In this document: positions 27,583 through 36,709 of the stretch, one piece after another
How positions within the stretch are numbered: position 1 is the stretch's first letter
How the letters are laid out: each line of letters begins with the position of its first letter
Notes under the pieces: model-generated
What the model was told of the DNA's origin: nothing
The model's input: the letters and a program-made list of their open reading frames with translations, nothing else
Databases searched by the model: none
Made by a program: the position numbers and the translations under genes
NCBI GenBank assembly: GCA_013204585.1
Contig: JABMNL010000030.1
Coordinates: forward strand, 38,092 to 102,091
Direction of reading: 5' to 3'
Length of the DNA: 64,000 nucleotides
Origin: SAR202 cluster bacterium
GTDB lineage: Bacteria > Chloroflexota > Dehalococcoidia > Lucifugimonadales > UBA3495

Positions 27583-28995
27583 ATGAACACGCTAGAAATC
27601 TGCTACATGAGCGCCGGGAACCTCTCAAAGCTCATCCAGAAGAAAGAGGTTTCCCCCGTTGAGATAATCGACGCCCACCTCTCAAGGATCGACGCCACCG
27701 AGCCGTTTCTAAACTCGTTCATCACCTTGCTGGCAGACGCGTCCCGTTCTGCTGCCCGTCAGGCCGAGAAGGACATCCAGGCTGGAAGGTACAAGGGTCC
27801 CCTCCACGGCATACCAATCGGACTGAAAGACCTGTATAACACCGGCGGTGTGCGCACCACCTCTGGCTCCAAAATCTTCGACACTTTCGTCCCCACCGAA
27901 GACTGCACCGTGGCTGCCAAGTTCCAACAGGCCGGCGCAATACTGCTGGGCAAGTTGAACATGCACCCCTTCGCCTACGGGCCAACTGGGGAAAACCTCG
28001 ATTACGGCCACATGCACAACCCCTGGAACCCCGACATGCTTACCGGCGGCTCCAGCGGCGGCTCCGGCTCGGCGACGGCGGCGGGCCAGTGTACCATCAC
28101 CACCGGCAGCGACACTGGCGGGTCTATTCGCATACCCGCAGCCCTCTGCGGGATTGTCGGTCTTAAGCCCACCTACGGCCTGGTCAGCCGCCACGGCCTA
28201 ACGCCATTGTCCTGGTCGCTGGATCACCCCGGCCCCATGACCCGAACGGTGGAAGACGCCGCAATCACCATGAACGTTATTGCTGGCTACGACTCCAGGG
28301 ATGTTGCATCGGCCAAGGTCGACATCCCCGACTACACGTCAGCGCTCACCAGAAACGTCAAGGGACTAAAAATAGGCGTGCCCAAAGAATATTTCGAAGC
28401 GCCGCTAGACCCTCAAGTGAAAAAGGCCGTTGAAGACGCTATCAGCCTGTTGGAAAGCATGGGAGCAGAGATCAAAGAGGTCTCTTTCCCCATGTACAAC
28501 CAGTCTCAGGCCATTTCCAGCACCATTCTCATGGCCGAGGCGACCGCCTACCACCGAGACCTGCTGCAATCCGACGGCCAACAGATTTACGAGCCAGTCC
28601 GTCAGCGATTGGAGGCGGGACTATTCATCAGCGCCGCCGATTATCTAAGGGCGCAACAGGCTAGAACTCTTCTGGATCAAGAGTGCCGTCAGCTACTGAA
28701 CGACGTTGACCTGCTGGCCGGACCCACCGAGCCCGTGACCGCCCCGGAGATACTATCCTCAAGAGTTATGGCCGGTGAGCAGGAAATCGGAGTTGTCGGC
28801 GCTCTAACTCAATACACCAGGCCCTACAACATCAACGGCTTCCCAGCCATCTCGGTGCCCTGCGGGTTCTCGGATGCCGGAATGCCAATCGGACTGCAAT
28901 TGGCGGGTCGTCCTTTCGACGAGTTAACTGTGTTGCGCGCCGCCCACGCCTACGAACAAGCCACCGATTGGCACACCCGCCGCCCCCCGTTATAA
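27583..28995 (+). CDS. Amidase-signature family hydrolase
   Basis: A 470-residue amidase with the Ser-cisSer-Lys triad: Lys in [10 protein letters not shown], cis-Ser in GGSSGGSGS, and nucleophile Ser in GSDTGGSIR. The surrounding sequence is GatA-like ([25 protein letters not shown] region), but a whole GatCAB transamidosome is not encoded here: there is no gatB and the small partner is only 64 aa. A catabolic amide or biuret-like hydrolase is therefore more likely than Gln-tRNA amidotransferase; the substrate is unknown. Confidence 0.9.
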   Translation: [470 protein letters not shown]

Positions 28996-29131
28996 CCCGC
29001 TAGACCTAGGCGGAGATGAGCGCGAGGCATTGCCCAAGCATTGTTCCGTCCCGGCGCTAACGATTGCCCTGTTTCGTGTAGAATCCAAATAGCGCCATTG
29101 GCGAGCAGCTTTATTTGGAGATTAATAAACA

Positions 29132-29905
29132 TTGGCGAAGATTACCACCGTAACCTTTGACCTATGGCAGACCCTGTTGCTGGACAGCCAGGACCTGGGA
29201 CAGGCCCGCGCCTTGGTCCGACTCGAGGGCGCACAGGCGGCGCTCGCAAAGTTTGGTGAGGACTACGACCTAGAGCACATCCGCAGTGCCTACCATTCTT
29301 GCTACCAACAATGCCGCGATAGACGGGACGGCGGCCTTGATGTGACCTTTCAAGAACAGGTTTCCATCTTCGTAAACAACATCAACCCCGGCCTGGTTGA
29401 CCGCCTTGACCCCAAAACCATGGAAGAGATTGTCCGGTGCTACTCCGACTCCTTCTTGGTCCACCCGCCTCCAGCCCATGTGGACGCAGTACAGGTGCTC
29501 CAAGGGGTCAAAGATATGGGACTGCGCATCGGGTTAATCTCCAACACGGGCATGACGCCTGGGTTCACATTCCGTTCGTATATGGAAGAGCGGGGAATGT
29601 TGAGCTATTTCCACACTTTGACATTCTCTGACGAGGTCAAGATTGCCAAACCGGCCAGCGAGATTTTCATGATGACCTTACGGTCATTGGGGGCAACACC
29701 GGAGCAAACCATCCATGTCGGAGACCACGTGCTAAACGACGTTGCCGCCGCCAAAAAATGCGGCCTAAAGACCGTCTGGATTACTGGTTTTTACGAGCGA
29801 GAAGACCCCAACGACCCTGCAACCGAACCGGACATCACAGTGTCGGGACTGGGCGAAGTTGTCCCTGCCATCGCCAAGCTGGTTGCACAAGCGGCTAAAG
29901 GCTGA
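29132..29905 (+). CDS. HAD-superfamily hydrolase
   Basis: A 257-residue haloacid-dehalogenase-like enzyme. Motif I is VTFDLWQTLL (nucleophile Asp; the +2 acid/base Asp is replaced by Trp), motif II LISNTG, motif III KIAKPASEIF, motif IV HVGDHVLNDVAAAKKCG. The D-L-W form of motif I is frequent in HAD proteins whose phosphatase activity is weak or unproven, so phosphatase or dehalogenase activity cannot be assigned. The start is TTG, ten bases after TTGGAG. The GT20 gene begins about 230 bases downstream, after a hairpin, so the two are probably separate units. Confidence 0.85.
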   Translation: MAKITTVTFDLWQTLLLDSQDLGQARALVRLEGAQAALAKFGEDYDLEHIRSAYHSCYQQCRDRRDGGLDVTFQEQVSIFVNNINPGLVDRLDPKTMEEIVRCYSDSFLVHPPPAHVDAVQVLQGVKDMGLRIGLISNTGMTPGFTFRSYMEERGMLSYFHTLTFSDEVKIAKPASEIFMMTLRSLGATPEQTIHVGDHVLNDVAAAKKCGLKTVWITGFYEREDPNDPATEPDITVSGLGEVVPAIAKLVAQAAKG

Positions 29906-30013
29906 AAACCGGCCTCGGACGTTTATCTTGACAAGGGTAAACCGTCGGTGTTAGCGTCGAATTGCCTATAACTCCTGGGAAATAGCCGCAAAAATATTAA
30001 CGCCCATCTGCTT

Positions 30014-30036
30014 TCCTCCGGTCATTCGTCGGAGGA
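30014..30036 (+). terminator. Probable terminator after the HAD gene
   Basis: A 7-bp stem TCCTCCG/CGGAGGA with a 9-base loop, followed by TTTATTTAA. Confidence 0.5.
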
Positions 30037-30138
30037 TTTATTTAACGCAAATGGCCAAATTCGACAAGTAAGTATCGACTTAATTTGTCTCTGATCTGGG
30101 TGACGGGATGCTAAAAAGGGTCCTGACAGGAACTCGGC

Positions 30139-31638
30139 ATGGCTGACGCCGCCGGACTAAACGAGCTATACGAAGCCGTTTTTTCACAGCGGCCCCTTAT
30201 CTTGGTGAGCAACCGCGGCCCAGTTGAACACCAGATGTCTGGCGAAGGCCGTCCAGAAGCCCGGCGTGGCAGCGGCAGCGTAGTCACCGCCTTCAGTTCC
30301 ATGGCCCAGAATTACGAATTCACTTGGGTTGCCAGCGCCATGGGCGAAGGCGACCGGGTCGTCTCCAACAACGGCCAGGGCCCCCACTTCAAATCCCCGC
30401 TCCCCGGTCACAAGATTAACCTGCGCTACGTGGTCACTCCCAGGCGCGTCTACCACAAGTACTACAACATCCTCTGCAACCCACTGCTTTGGTTCCTACA
30501 GCACTACATGTGGAACCCGCCCTACAACCCCAACGTGGACGCTGCGGTGCACGACGCTTGGGAAACAGGCTACATACCGGTGAACCAGGCCTTTGCCAAC
30601 GCAGTTATCGAAGAGGCGCGCGCCCTGGGCCAGGCCCCCATAGTCATCGGCCACGACTATCACCTGTACCTGATGCCCGAGTTCGTGCGGCAAGGGGTGC
30701 CGGACGCCATCATCCAGCACTTCATCCACATACCCTGGCCCACCCCCCAGTATTGGCACATGATTCCCGACTACATCACGCGTCGTATCTGCGAATCGTT
30801 ATGCGCCACCGACCTGATGGGCTTCCAGACCATCGGCGATGTTCGATGCTTCTTGGATACAGTGGATGAATTCGTCCCAGAGGTAACAATTGACCGAAAC
30901 AAACATACGATAGAACGAGCTGGCCATACCACGTCAGTTAAGGTCTATCCACTCTCCATCAACGTGGAGGAAGTCCAACGCATCGCCAATTCACCCCGCG
31001 CCTTGGACTATGAGTCCAGGCTCGTTCCAGACACCGGCGAGATTACCATCGTCCGCATCGACCGCGCCGAGCCCAACAAGAATATCGTCCGTGGCTTCCG
31101 TGCCTACGAGTTGCTGCTAAATCGTTATCCCGAGCTGAAGGGCAAGGTCAAGTTCTTGGCCTTTCTGGTGCCTTCACGAACCCACATACGCCAGTATCAA
31201 AGGTACATGGACGAGATACAGCAAGTTATCCAGCAGATCAACAACAACCACGGCACCGATCAATGGCAGCCCATCGTGCCCTACATCGAAAACAATTACA
31301 CCCAAGCCATCGCCGCTATGAAGCTGTACGATGCCCTATTGGTGAATACCATTATCGAGGGCATGAACCTGGTGGCCAAAGAAGGCCCAGTGGTCAACAC
31401 CCGGGACGGTGTCTTGATTCTGTCCCACAGTAGCGGCGTGTACTCCCAGCTTGCCCACGGCGCGCTCAGCGTGTCTCCCACCGACATTGAGGGCACAATG
31501 GAAGCCCTCCATCAGGCGATTACCATGTCTGCCGAAGACCGCAAAGACCGGGCGCAGCGCTTGTACGAGTCGGTCTGCCGCGACGACATCAGCAACTGGC
31601 TGCGCCAGCAGATGCAGGACATTTCAGACCTCCTTTAG
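30139..31638 (+). CDS. Trehalose-6-phosphate synthase-like GT20 glycosyltransferase
   Basis: A 499-residue retaining glycosyltransferase of family GT20, which joins a nucleotide-glucose to glucose-6-phosphate or a similar acceptor. It shows LVSNRGPVEH at the donor site, GHDYHLYLMP with its Asp and His, HIPWPTPQYW, the RIDRAEPNKNI segment matching the RxDxxKG phosphate-binding region in altered form, and the sugar-nucleotide motif EGMNLVAKEGP. The altered R-D-x-x-x-x-x-K spacing marks a non-canonical OtsA subgroup, so glucosylglycerol-phosphate synthase or another acceptor remains possible. No otsB is adjacent. Probable role is compatible-solute synthesis. Confidence 0.85.
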   Translation: MADAAGLNELYEAVFSQRPLILVSNRGPVEHQMSGEGRPEARRGSGSVVTAFSSMAQNYEFTWVASAMGEGDRVVSNNGQGPHFKSPLPGHKINLRYVVTPRRVYHKYYNILCNPLLWFLQHYMWNPPYNPNVDAAVHDAWETGYIPVNQAFANAVIEEARALGQAPIVIGHDYHLYLMPEFVRQGVPDAIIQHFIHIPWPTPQYWHMIPDYITRRICESLCATDLMGFQTIGDVRCFLDTVDEFVPEVTIDRNKHTIERAGHTTSVKVYPLSINVEEVQRIANSPRALDYESRLVPDTGEITIVRIDRAEPNKNIVRGFRAYELLLNRYPELKGKVKFLAFLVPSRTHIRQYQRYMDEIQQVIQQINNNHGTDQWQPIVPYIENNYTQAIAAMKLYDALLVNTIIEGMNLVAKEGPVVNTRDGVLILSHSSGVYSQLAHGALSVSPTDIEGTMEALHQAITMSAEDRKDRAQRLYESVCRDDISNWLRQQMQDISDLL

Positions 31639-31892
31639 TCGTCCTCGCCTAGTCGCCCTCTCTCGAAGCAACCCGCCCCGCCCAAATTAGCCACTTCCCC
31701 ACCTCTTTGGCCCACCTTTTTGGCCCAATTTGGTCAGCCACGCCTGGCGACCTCAAACTGCGGCTATCCAGTAACCGTGCCTACAGATAGGGTATTAACA
31801 CGTAAATAATTTGAACGGCAACCTTGTTTGCCAAATAAACTCACGAACCGTTTCTTCAACGCCACCAGAGACCGATCTGAGCGTTATGAAAA

Positions 31893-32486
31893 TTGGATTG
31901 CACGATTCACATGGAACAGTTGTTCAACTCGCAATTACCTAGCGAAGGGCGTCCAGAAATCCAGCTTTGCATCTTCCCTCACCTGCAGGAATTTCTGGTA
32001 ATCGACTCCCGTGAAGAGGACCCTCAGGTGTTTCTGCTAAATACGGATGACGTATTTGGCGATGAATTCTACCGGGCGGTGGAATCCGAGTTCTCCGAGG
32101 CGTTGCGCTCGTCTAGCCAATTTCCCTTTTCCCACTTGATTAACCTGCCCATAGCCATCGAAGAATCCGTGCGGGACATCGCCATGACCTTCATACTCCA
32201 CCGGCTTGGCGTGCCAGTGGACGAAGAAGACGAGATTCCGTCAGTGGTCGTTTACGTGGTTAGCGGTAACGCTTTGGCCACCCATACCGGAAGGGTGCTC
32301 GACGGCCTGCAAGGTCTGATTCACTCGAGATATGATAACTCTGAGACCGACAAGTGGGAACTTACCATCTCGAACTTGGTTGAAAGGGAAACAGCCATCC
32401 TACAAGAGCTAAACGAGCAGCAGGTGACCCAGGCTCTCAAAGGCGATTCCCCCGACTATTTCACGCTCTGGGAAAGCCGCAACTAA
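31893..32486 (+). CDS. Hypothetical protein
   Basis: A 197-residue acidic soluble protein I do not recognise. It has a Phe/Leu-rich core (FPFSHLINLPIAIEESVRDIAMTFILHRLG) and a VVVYVVSGNALATHTGRVLDGL segment, with no signal peptide, membrane helix or Cys cluster. The frame can start at TTG 31893 or ATG 31911; neither has a clear ribosome-binding site. It follows the GT20 gene by about 250 bases and precedes an LLM oxidoreductase. The composition looks like a real gene, but no function is suggested. Confidence 0.65.
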   Translation: MDCTIHMEQLFNSQLPSEGRPEIQLCIFPHLQEFLVIDSREEDPQVFLLNTDDVFGDEFYRAVESEFSEALRSSSQFPFSHLINLPIAIEESVRDIAMTFILHRLGVPVDEEDEIPSVVVYVVSGNALATHTGRVLDGLQGLIHSRYDNSETDKWELTISNLVERETAILQELNEQQVTQALKGDSPDYFTLWESRN

Positions 32487-32528
32487 ACACCGCGCTTCCA
32501 ATTCCTGGCGCGCCTGTTACCGCTCCCT

Positions 32529-32534
32529 TATAAT
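32529..32534 (+). promoter_or_regulatory. Candidate -10 box for the LLM oxidoreductase gene
   Basis: A consensus TATAAT about 57 bases upstream of the ATG at 32591. No good -35 hexamer is visible at the usual spacing. Confidence 0.4.
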
Positions 32535-32590
32535 CTCAGAGACCATTTCCGTAGCTAATTGCCTATGGAGACGTTCCTGGGGAGCTCTTA

Positions 32591-33610
32591 ATGAACGACA
32601 TTGGCTTCTTTCTCAACGCCAGCCGGGAAACCTCTGATGAAGAGGTGATATCCATTGCCCAGCAGGCCGACAGCCTGGGCTATCACTCTTTTTGGACCGG
32701 CGAGTCCTGGGGACGGGACGCTTTCACCGTGCTTACCATGGTAGCCTGCCACACCCAGAACCTGCGCTTGGGTACCGGGATTGTCACGGTCTTCAGCAGG
32801 ACCCCCGCGATTATTGCGCAGACCGTCGCCTCCCTAGACATTCTCTCGCAAGGACGGGCCTTCTTAGGCTTGGGCAGCAGTGGCCGGGCCGTGGTAGAGG
32901 GCTGGCACGGCGTGCCCTTCGATTCTCCCCTGGCCCGAACCCGCGAGTATATCGACATCATCCGCAAGGCATTGGCCGGTGGGCCAGTTAACCATCAAGG
33001 CAAGTTTTACCAAATGGACCGTTTCCGAATGATGTCTCCGCCGCTCCAAGAGCGTGTGCCCATCTACGTCGCCAGTCTGGGGCCCAAGAACCTGGCCTTA
33101 ACCGGCGAGTTGGCCGACGGCTGGCTGCCCATCTGGCTGCACCGAGAACGCCTACCAGACCTGAAGGAACAAATCGCCCAGGCCGCCGCCAAAGCTGGTC
33201 GCAACATCTCCGATGTGACTGTCGCGCCCTACATCATGTGCTACGCAGCCAGCGATTCCCAAGACCTATCCCACGGCGAACAACTGCTACGGGCCCACAT
33301 GGCGTACTATATTGGCGGAATGGGAAACTATTACTTCGAAAGTTTCAGTCGCGCCGGTTTCGCCAATGAGGCCAAGGCAATTCAGGAAGCGTGGGGCTCT
33401 GGAGACCGTGAACGGGCCGCAGGGGCGGTGTCGGACAAGATGATTGAGAGCGTTGCCGTATTGGGCACTCCAGAGCAATGCCGCGACCAGTTGTCCAGCT
33501 TTCGCCAGGCCGGGGTCGACATGCCAATAGCTACCTTCCCCCACGGCACCGATGTGGCAGCCATCCATCGCACTATCCAAGCTTTAGCCCCAGTTGCAGG
33601 TAACCCATGA
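32591..33610 (+). CDS. LLM-class flavin/F420-dependent oxidoreductase
   Basis: A 339-residue luciferase-like TIM-barrel oxidoreductase: SLGYHSFWTGESWGRDAFTVL at the start, LRLGTGIVTVFSRTPAIIAQ, the SQGRAFLGLGSSG segment, and a C-terminal VLGTPEQCRDQL. The pattern resembles F420-dependent methylene-tetrahydromethanopterin-reductase-like members, but FMN use is also possible and the substrate is unknown. Translation start ATG has GGGGAG upstream. The stop overlaps the next gene's start (ATGA), so it is translationally coupled to the phosphoesterase. It is one of three LLM genes in the window. Confidence 0.9.
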   Translation: MNDIGFFLNASRETSDEEVISIAQQADSLGYHSFWTGESWGRDAFTVLTMVACHTQNLRLGTGIVTVFSRTPAIIAQTVASLDILSQGRAFLGLGSSGRAVVEGWHGVPFDSPLARTREYIDIIRKALAGGPVNHQGKFYQMDRFRMMSPPLQERVPIYVASLGPKNLALTGELADGWLPIWLHRERLPDLKEQIAQAAAKAGRNISDVTVAPYIMCYAASDSQDLSHGEQLLRAHMAYYIGGMGNYYFESFSRAGFANEAKAIQEAWGSGDRERAAGAVSDKMIESVAVLGTPEQCRDQLSSFRQAGVDMPIATFPHGTDVAAIHRTIQALAPVAGNP

Positions 33611-34170
33611 CGGTGAAAATAGGCGTTATTTCAGACACCCACTCGGCAGGCAGCGGGCGCGATTTGCCTGTGAAAATTCTCGACGCCCTGCGCGGGGTCG
33701 ACTTGATTCTCCACTGTGGCGACCTAGAGTGCCTCGGGGTTCTTGATTGTTTGGAAGAAGTGGCCCCTCTGCTCGCGGTACGTGGCTATGAAGACCCCCT
33801 AGAAGATGGCGACCGGCTTGCTCTCGAGACCAGGGTGGTCAAATCCGAAGGCGTGTCCATCGGCATGATTCATGACATCCAATGGCCTGGACCCAAGATT
33901 TCCACCAGCCCCGACGGCACCGAACTGGTCTACCCCGAAGGCAATGGCCGCGAAATCATGGCCCGCAAATTCAAAGAGCCGGTGGACGTCGTCCTTTTCG
34001 GCGATACCCACGAGGAATTGGTCACCTACTGGGACGGAGTCTTAATCATGAATCCCGGCAGCCCTACCTACCCCGGCAAGCGCCACCAGCGGGGAGTCCT
34101 GGGCACCATCGGGATTCTAGAGATAGACGGAGAAGACGCCACCGCCCGGATTGTTGACCTAAAAGACTGA
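33607..34170 (+). CDS. YfcE/MJ0936-type metallophosphoesterase with altered metal ligands
   Basis: A 187-residue calcineurin-like phosphoesterase of the small YfcE group: VISDTHS (DxH), ILHCGDLE (GD), MIHD, MNPGSPTYPGKR at the end. Two canonical metal ligands differ: the VRGNxD block reads VRGYED, losing the bridging Asn, and GHTH reads GDTH, with Asp for the first His. The protein may bind metals differently or have lost hydrolase activity. It is coupled by a 4-base ATGA overlap to the LLM oxidoreductase upstream, suggesting a linked role. Confidence 0.85.
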   Translation: MTVKIGVISDTHSAGSGRDLPVKILDALRGVDLILHCGDLECLGVLDCLEEVAPLLAVRGYEDPLEDGDRLALETRVVKSEGVSIGMIHDIQWPGPKISTSPDGTELVYPEGNGREIMARKFKEPVDVVLFGDTHEELVTYWDGVLIMNPGSPTYPGKRHQRGVLGTIGILEIDGEDATARIVDLKD

Positions 34171-34221
34171 GCTTATTAAAGCTTGAATAGATAATTTTAG
34201 GTAATTGCTGGTTGGGCATAT

Positions 34222-34371
34222 GTAGGGGCGGGTTTGAAACTCGCCCTCGCGCTCATAAACCATCCTCTTACCGCCCAACACCTTCGTGGGCCAACATGCC
34301 TAACCAGTGGCGTCTTCATTTCGAAAGGCACCTTGGCGCAATAAACGGGAGGGTTTGAAACCCGCCCCTAC
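34222..34371. repeat. Inverted-repeat-bounded intergenic element
   Basis: Within the 345-base gap 34171-34515, a roughly 25-base G/C-rich word beginning GTAGGGGCGGGTTTGAAAC (34222 onward) recurs nearly perfectly as its reverse complement ending at 34371. Each arm is itself close to palindromic. The enclosed ~100 bases have no gene. This looks like a short dispersed intergenic repeat or MITE-like unit. Beyond it lie a small TTCCAGC/GCTGGAA hairpin near 34424 and the hppA terminator; no gene is visible in the gap. Confidence 0.55.
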
Positions 34372-34463
34372 GACGGTTGATGGGTTTCCAATGAAGAAAC
34401 AGTCATATTCGCAGCATCCTGGATTCCAGCCTTCGCTGGAAGGACGCTAAGAAAAAACCAAAT

Positions 34464-34494
34464 AAAAAAGGCGGGTATAAAACCCGCCTTTTTT
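34464..34494. terminator. Bidirectional terminator between the phosphoesterase and hppA genes
   Basis: Stem AAAAAAGGCGGGT with its complement, a 5-base loop, and T runs in both reading directions. It lies 22 bases beyond the hppA stop codon. Confidence 0.88.
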
Positions 34495-34515
34495 TTTGCT
34501 TACCGTAATTACTGG

Positions 34516-36537
34516 TTAAGTAATCTTCTCAATCAGCGGGGTGACTTCTAGGAACACTGGGGCGAACACCAGAGACACGATGGCCATTAACTTCAACAGG
34601 ATGTTGAGCGACGGACCGGAAGTGTCTTTAAAGGGGTCGCCAACGACGTCTCCTTCCACCGCAGCCTTATGGGCATCGGAGCCCTTGCCGCCGAAGTGGC
34701 CTAGCTCCACATACTTCTTGGCGTTGTCCCAAGCGCCGCCGGCAGTGGCCATCATGATGGCCAGCATGAAGCCGGAGCCCACCGAGCCGATGAGCATCCC
34801 GCCCAGGGATTCAACTCCCAGAACGAACCCTATGACCAAGGGCGCTGCCACCGCCATCAAGCCAGGAACAATCATTTCCTTTAGCGCTCCTTTGGTGGCG
34901 ATGTCGACGCATTCAGTGTAATCAGGGTCGGCGGTGCCCTCCATCAGTCCAGGAATCTCCCGGAACTGACGGCGAACCTCATCCACGATGGACATTGCCG
35001 CTCGTCCAACAGCCTTCATGGTGAAGGCGGAGAACAGGAAGGGCAGCATGCAACCAAACAAGACACCCACAATAACCTTGTGATCCAACAGGTTAATTGT
35101 GTCGATGTCGGCCGCTATGGCGAAAGCCGCCAACAGCGCCAATGCGGTCAATGCTGCTGAGCCAATGGCAAACCCTTTACCAGTGGCCGCCGTGGTATTA
35201 CCCAGGGCGTCCAGGGCGTCGGTGCGCTGCCGAACCTCGGGGTCCAGATGTGCTTGCTCGGCGATGCCCCCGGCATTGTCCGCCACGGGGCCGTAAGCGT
35301 CGGTGGCCAAGGTGATGCCCAAGGTGGACAACAGTCCCACTCCGGCAAGGGCCACACCATAGAAGCCGGCCAGTTCATAGGCGATTATGATGGTGAAGCC
35401 GATGGCGACCAATGGAATGACCGTGCTGACCATGCCGGTGGCGATACCGCTAATCATCACCGTTGCTGCGCCGGTCTGCGAGGTTTCCGCTACTTGTTGG
35501 GTCGGGCTGTATTCGTACGAAGTGTAGTACTCGGTGGACAGCCCAATTATTAAGCCTGCCCCGAGACCTGTAATGATTGCCCAGAACCACTCCATTTCCA
35601 AGTCCATAGCAAGGACAATGACCAGGGCGAAAATCACCAGCAAAATTGCTGCGGCGAAAATGCCCCTGCGCAACGCCCACAAAAGCTGGCCGAAGTCCGC
35701 CTGCTCGCTGCTGCGCACCATAAAGGTGCCCAATATTGCAGCCACGATACCAGCACCTGCCAGCATCAGGGGCAACACCGCTGCGTCCGCTTTCCAAGAG
35801 GCGGCAGCAGCCAGCGCCATGGCGGCGATAATCGAGCTAACGTAGGACTCGAACAGGTCTGCACCCATTCCGGCTACGTCGCCGACATTGTCGCCCACGT
35901 TATCGGCGATAACGCCGGGGTTCCTGGGGTCGTCTTCCGGGATACCTGCTTCAATCTTGCCAACTAGGTCGCTGCCCACGTCGGCAGCCTTGGTGAAGAT
36001 TCCTCCGCCGACCCTAGCAAATAGCGCTATTGAACTGGCGCCCATGCCGAACCCGGCGACCACCGTGATGTCTTGGAAGATTACGTAGAGGATTGTCACG
36101 CCCAGCAGGCCGATGCCCACTACCGTAAGGCCCATGACCGAGCCGCTGGAGAACGCAATACGCAGGGCTGGATTCAAGCCGTGCATAGCAGCGGCGGCAG
36201 TGCGTACGTTGGCCCTAACAGCAACGTTCATGCCGATATATCCGGCCAATGCTGAGCAGAAAGTGCCCGCCAAATACGAGATGGCAGTTTCAGGGACGGT
36301 GGCGTCCAGGGTCCACCAGTCAATCAAGACCCAAAGCCCAATGGCTACCAGTATTACAAAGGGTGTAAGCACCATGTATTCTCGGCGTAAGAACGTACTA
36401 GCGCCGTCGCGAATCGCATCGCCAATGAACCGCATGCGCTGGTTCCCTGGGTCAGCTTTCAGCACGCGGATGGCCGTTATTAGCGCAAATAAAAGGGCAG
36501 CGCCACCAGCGGCGAGGGCAACGTAAATGGATTCCAT
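34516..36537 (-). CDS. hppA: Membrane-bound ion-translocating pyrophosphatase
   Basis: A 673-residue integral membrane pump that couples pyrophosphate hydrolysis to H+ or Na+ transport. The signature substrate site is DVGSDLVGKIEAGIPEDD, then NPGVIADNVGDNVGD, with a second acidic cluster near the end (HKAAVEGDVVGDPFKDTSGP). The segment GNTTAATGKGFAIG carries Ala where K+-independent enzymes carry Lys, which points to the K+-dependent subfamily; H+ versus Na+ specificity is not resolved. It is monocistronic with its own terminator. Such pumps suit energy-limited life. Confidence 0.96.
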   Translation of the reverse strand: MESIYVALAAGGAALLFALITAIRVLKADPGNQRMRFIGDAIRDGASTFLRREYMVLTPFVILVAIGLWVLIDWWTLDATVPETAISYLAGTFCSALAGYIGMNVAVRANVRTAAAAMHGLNPALRIAFSSGSVMGLTVVGIGLLGVTILYVIFQDITVVAGFGMGASSIALFARVGGGIFTKAADVGSDLVGKIEAGIPEDDPRNPGVIADNVGDNVGDVAGMGADLFESYVSSIIAAMALAAAASWKADAAVLPLMLAGAGIVAAILGTFMVRSSEQADFGQLLWALRRGIFAAAILLVIFALVIVLAMDLEMEWFWAIITGLGAGLIIGLSTEYYTSYEYSPTQQVAETSQTGAATVMISGIATGMVSTVIPLVAIGFTIIIAYELAGFYGVALAGVGLLSTLGITLATDAYGPVADNAGGIAEQAHLDPEVRQRTDALDALGNTTAATGKGFAIGSAALTALALLAAFAIAADIDTINLLDHKVIVGVLFGCMLPFLFSAFTMKAVGRAAMSIVDEVRRQFREIPGLMEGTADPDYTECVDIATKGALKEMIVPGLMAVAAPLVIGFVLGVESLGGMLIGSVGSGFMLAIMMATAGGAWDNAKKYVELGHFGGKGSDAHKAAVEGDVVGDPFKDTSGPSLNILLKLMAIVSLVFAPVFLEVTPLIEKIT

Positions 36538-36597
36538 GAAGAGACTCTCTTAAAAGGTCAGGTGTGGATTCAAATCGGCCTGTTTTTAGGCGTGCGA

Positions 36598-36626
36598 AAC
36601 TTATCATATAGCTATAGGGGTGTCAA
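36598..36626 (-). promoter_or_regulatory. Candidate hppA promoter
   Basis: On the minus strand TTGACA (36626-36621) is followed 17 bases later by TAAGTT, within a notably A/T-rich stretch about 60-90 bases upstream of the hppA ATG. The -35 is perfect, the -10 weak. Confidence 0.42.
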
Positions 36627-36709
36627 GCAATTTTCGACGCCTACTAAGCCTGGTTCGCACCAGTCCCGCCACGCCGTGGCCGCCATCCACTACTGCTGTT
36701 TGAAGCGGA

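Noticed and set aside
27331..28995. Glu-tRNA(Gln) amidotransferase GatCA
   Set aside because: No gatB is present and the small protein is shorter than GatC, so a catabolic amidase pair is more likely.
34222..34371. CRISPR-like repeat array
   Set aside because: Only two arms in opposite orientation, no regular spacers and no cas genes.
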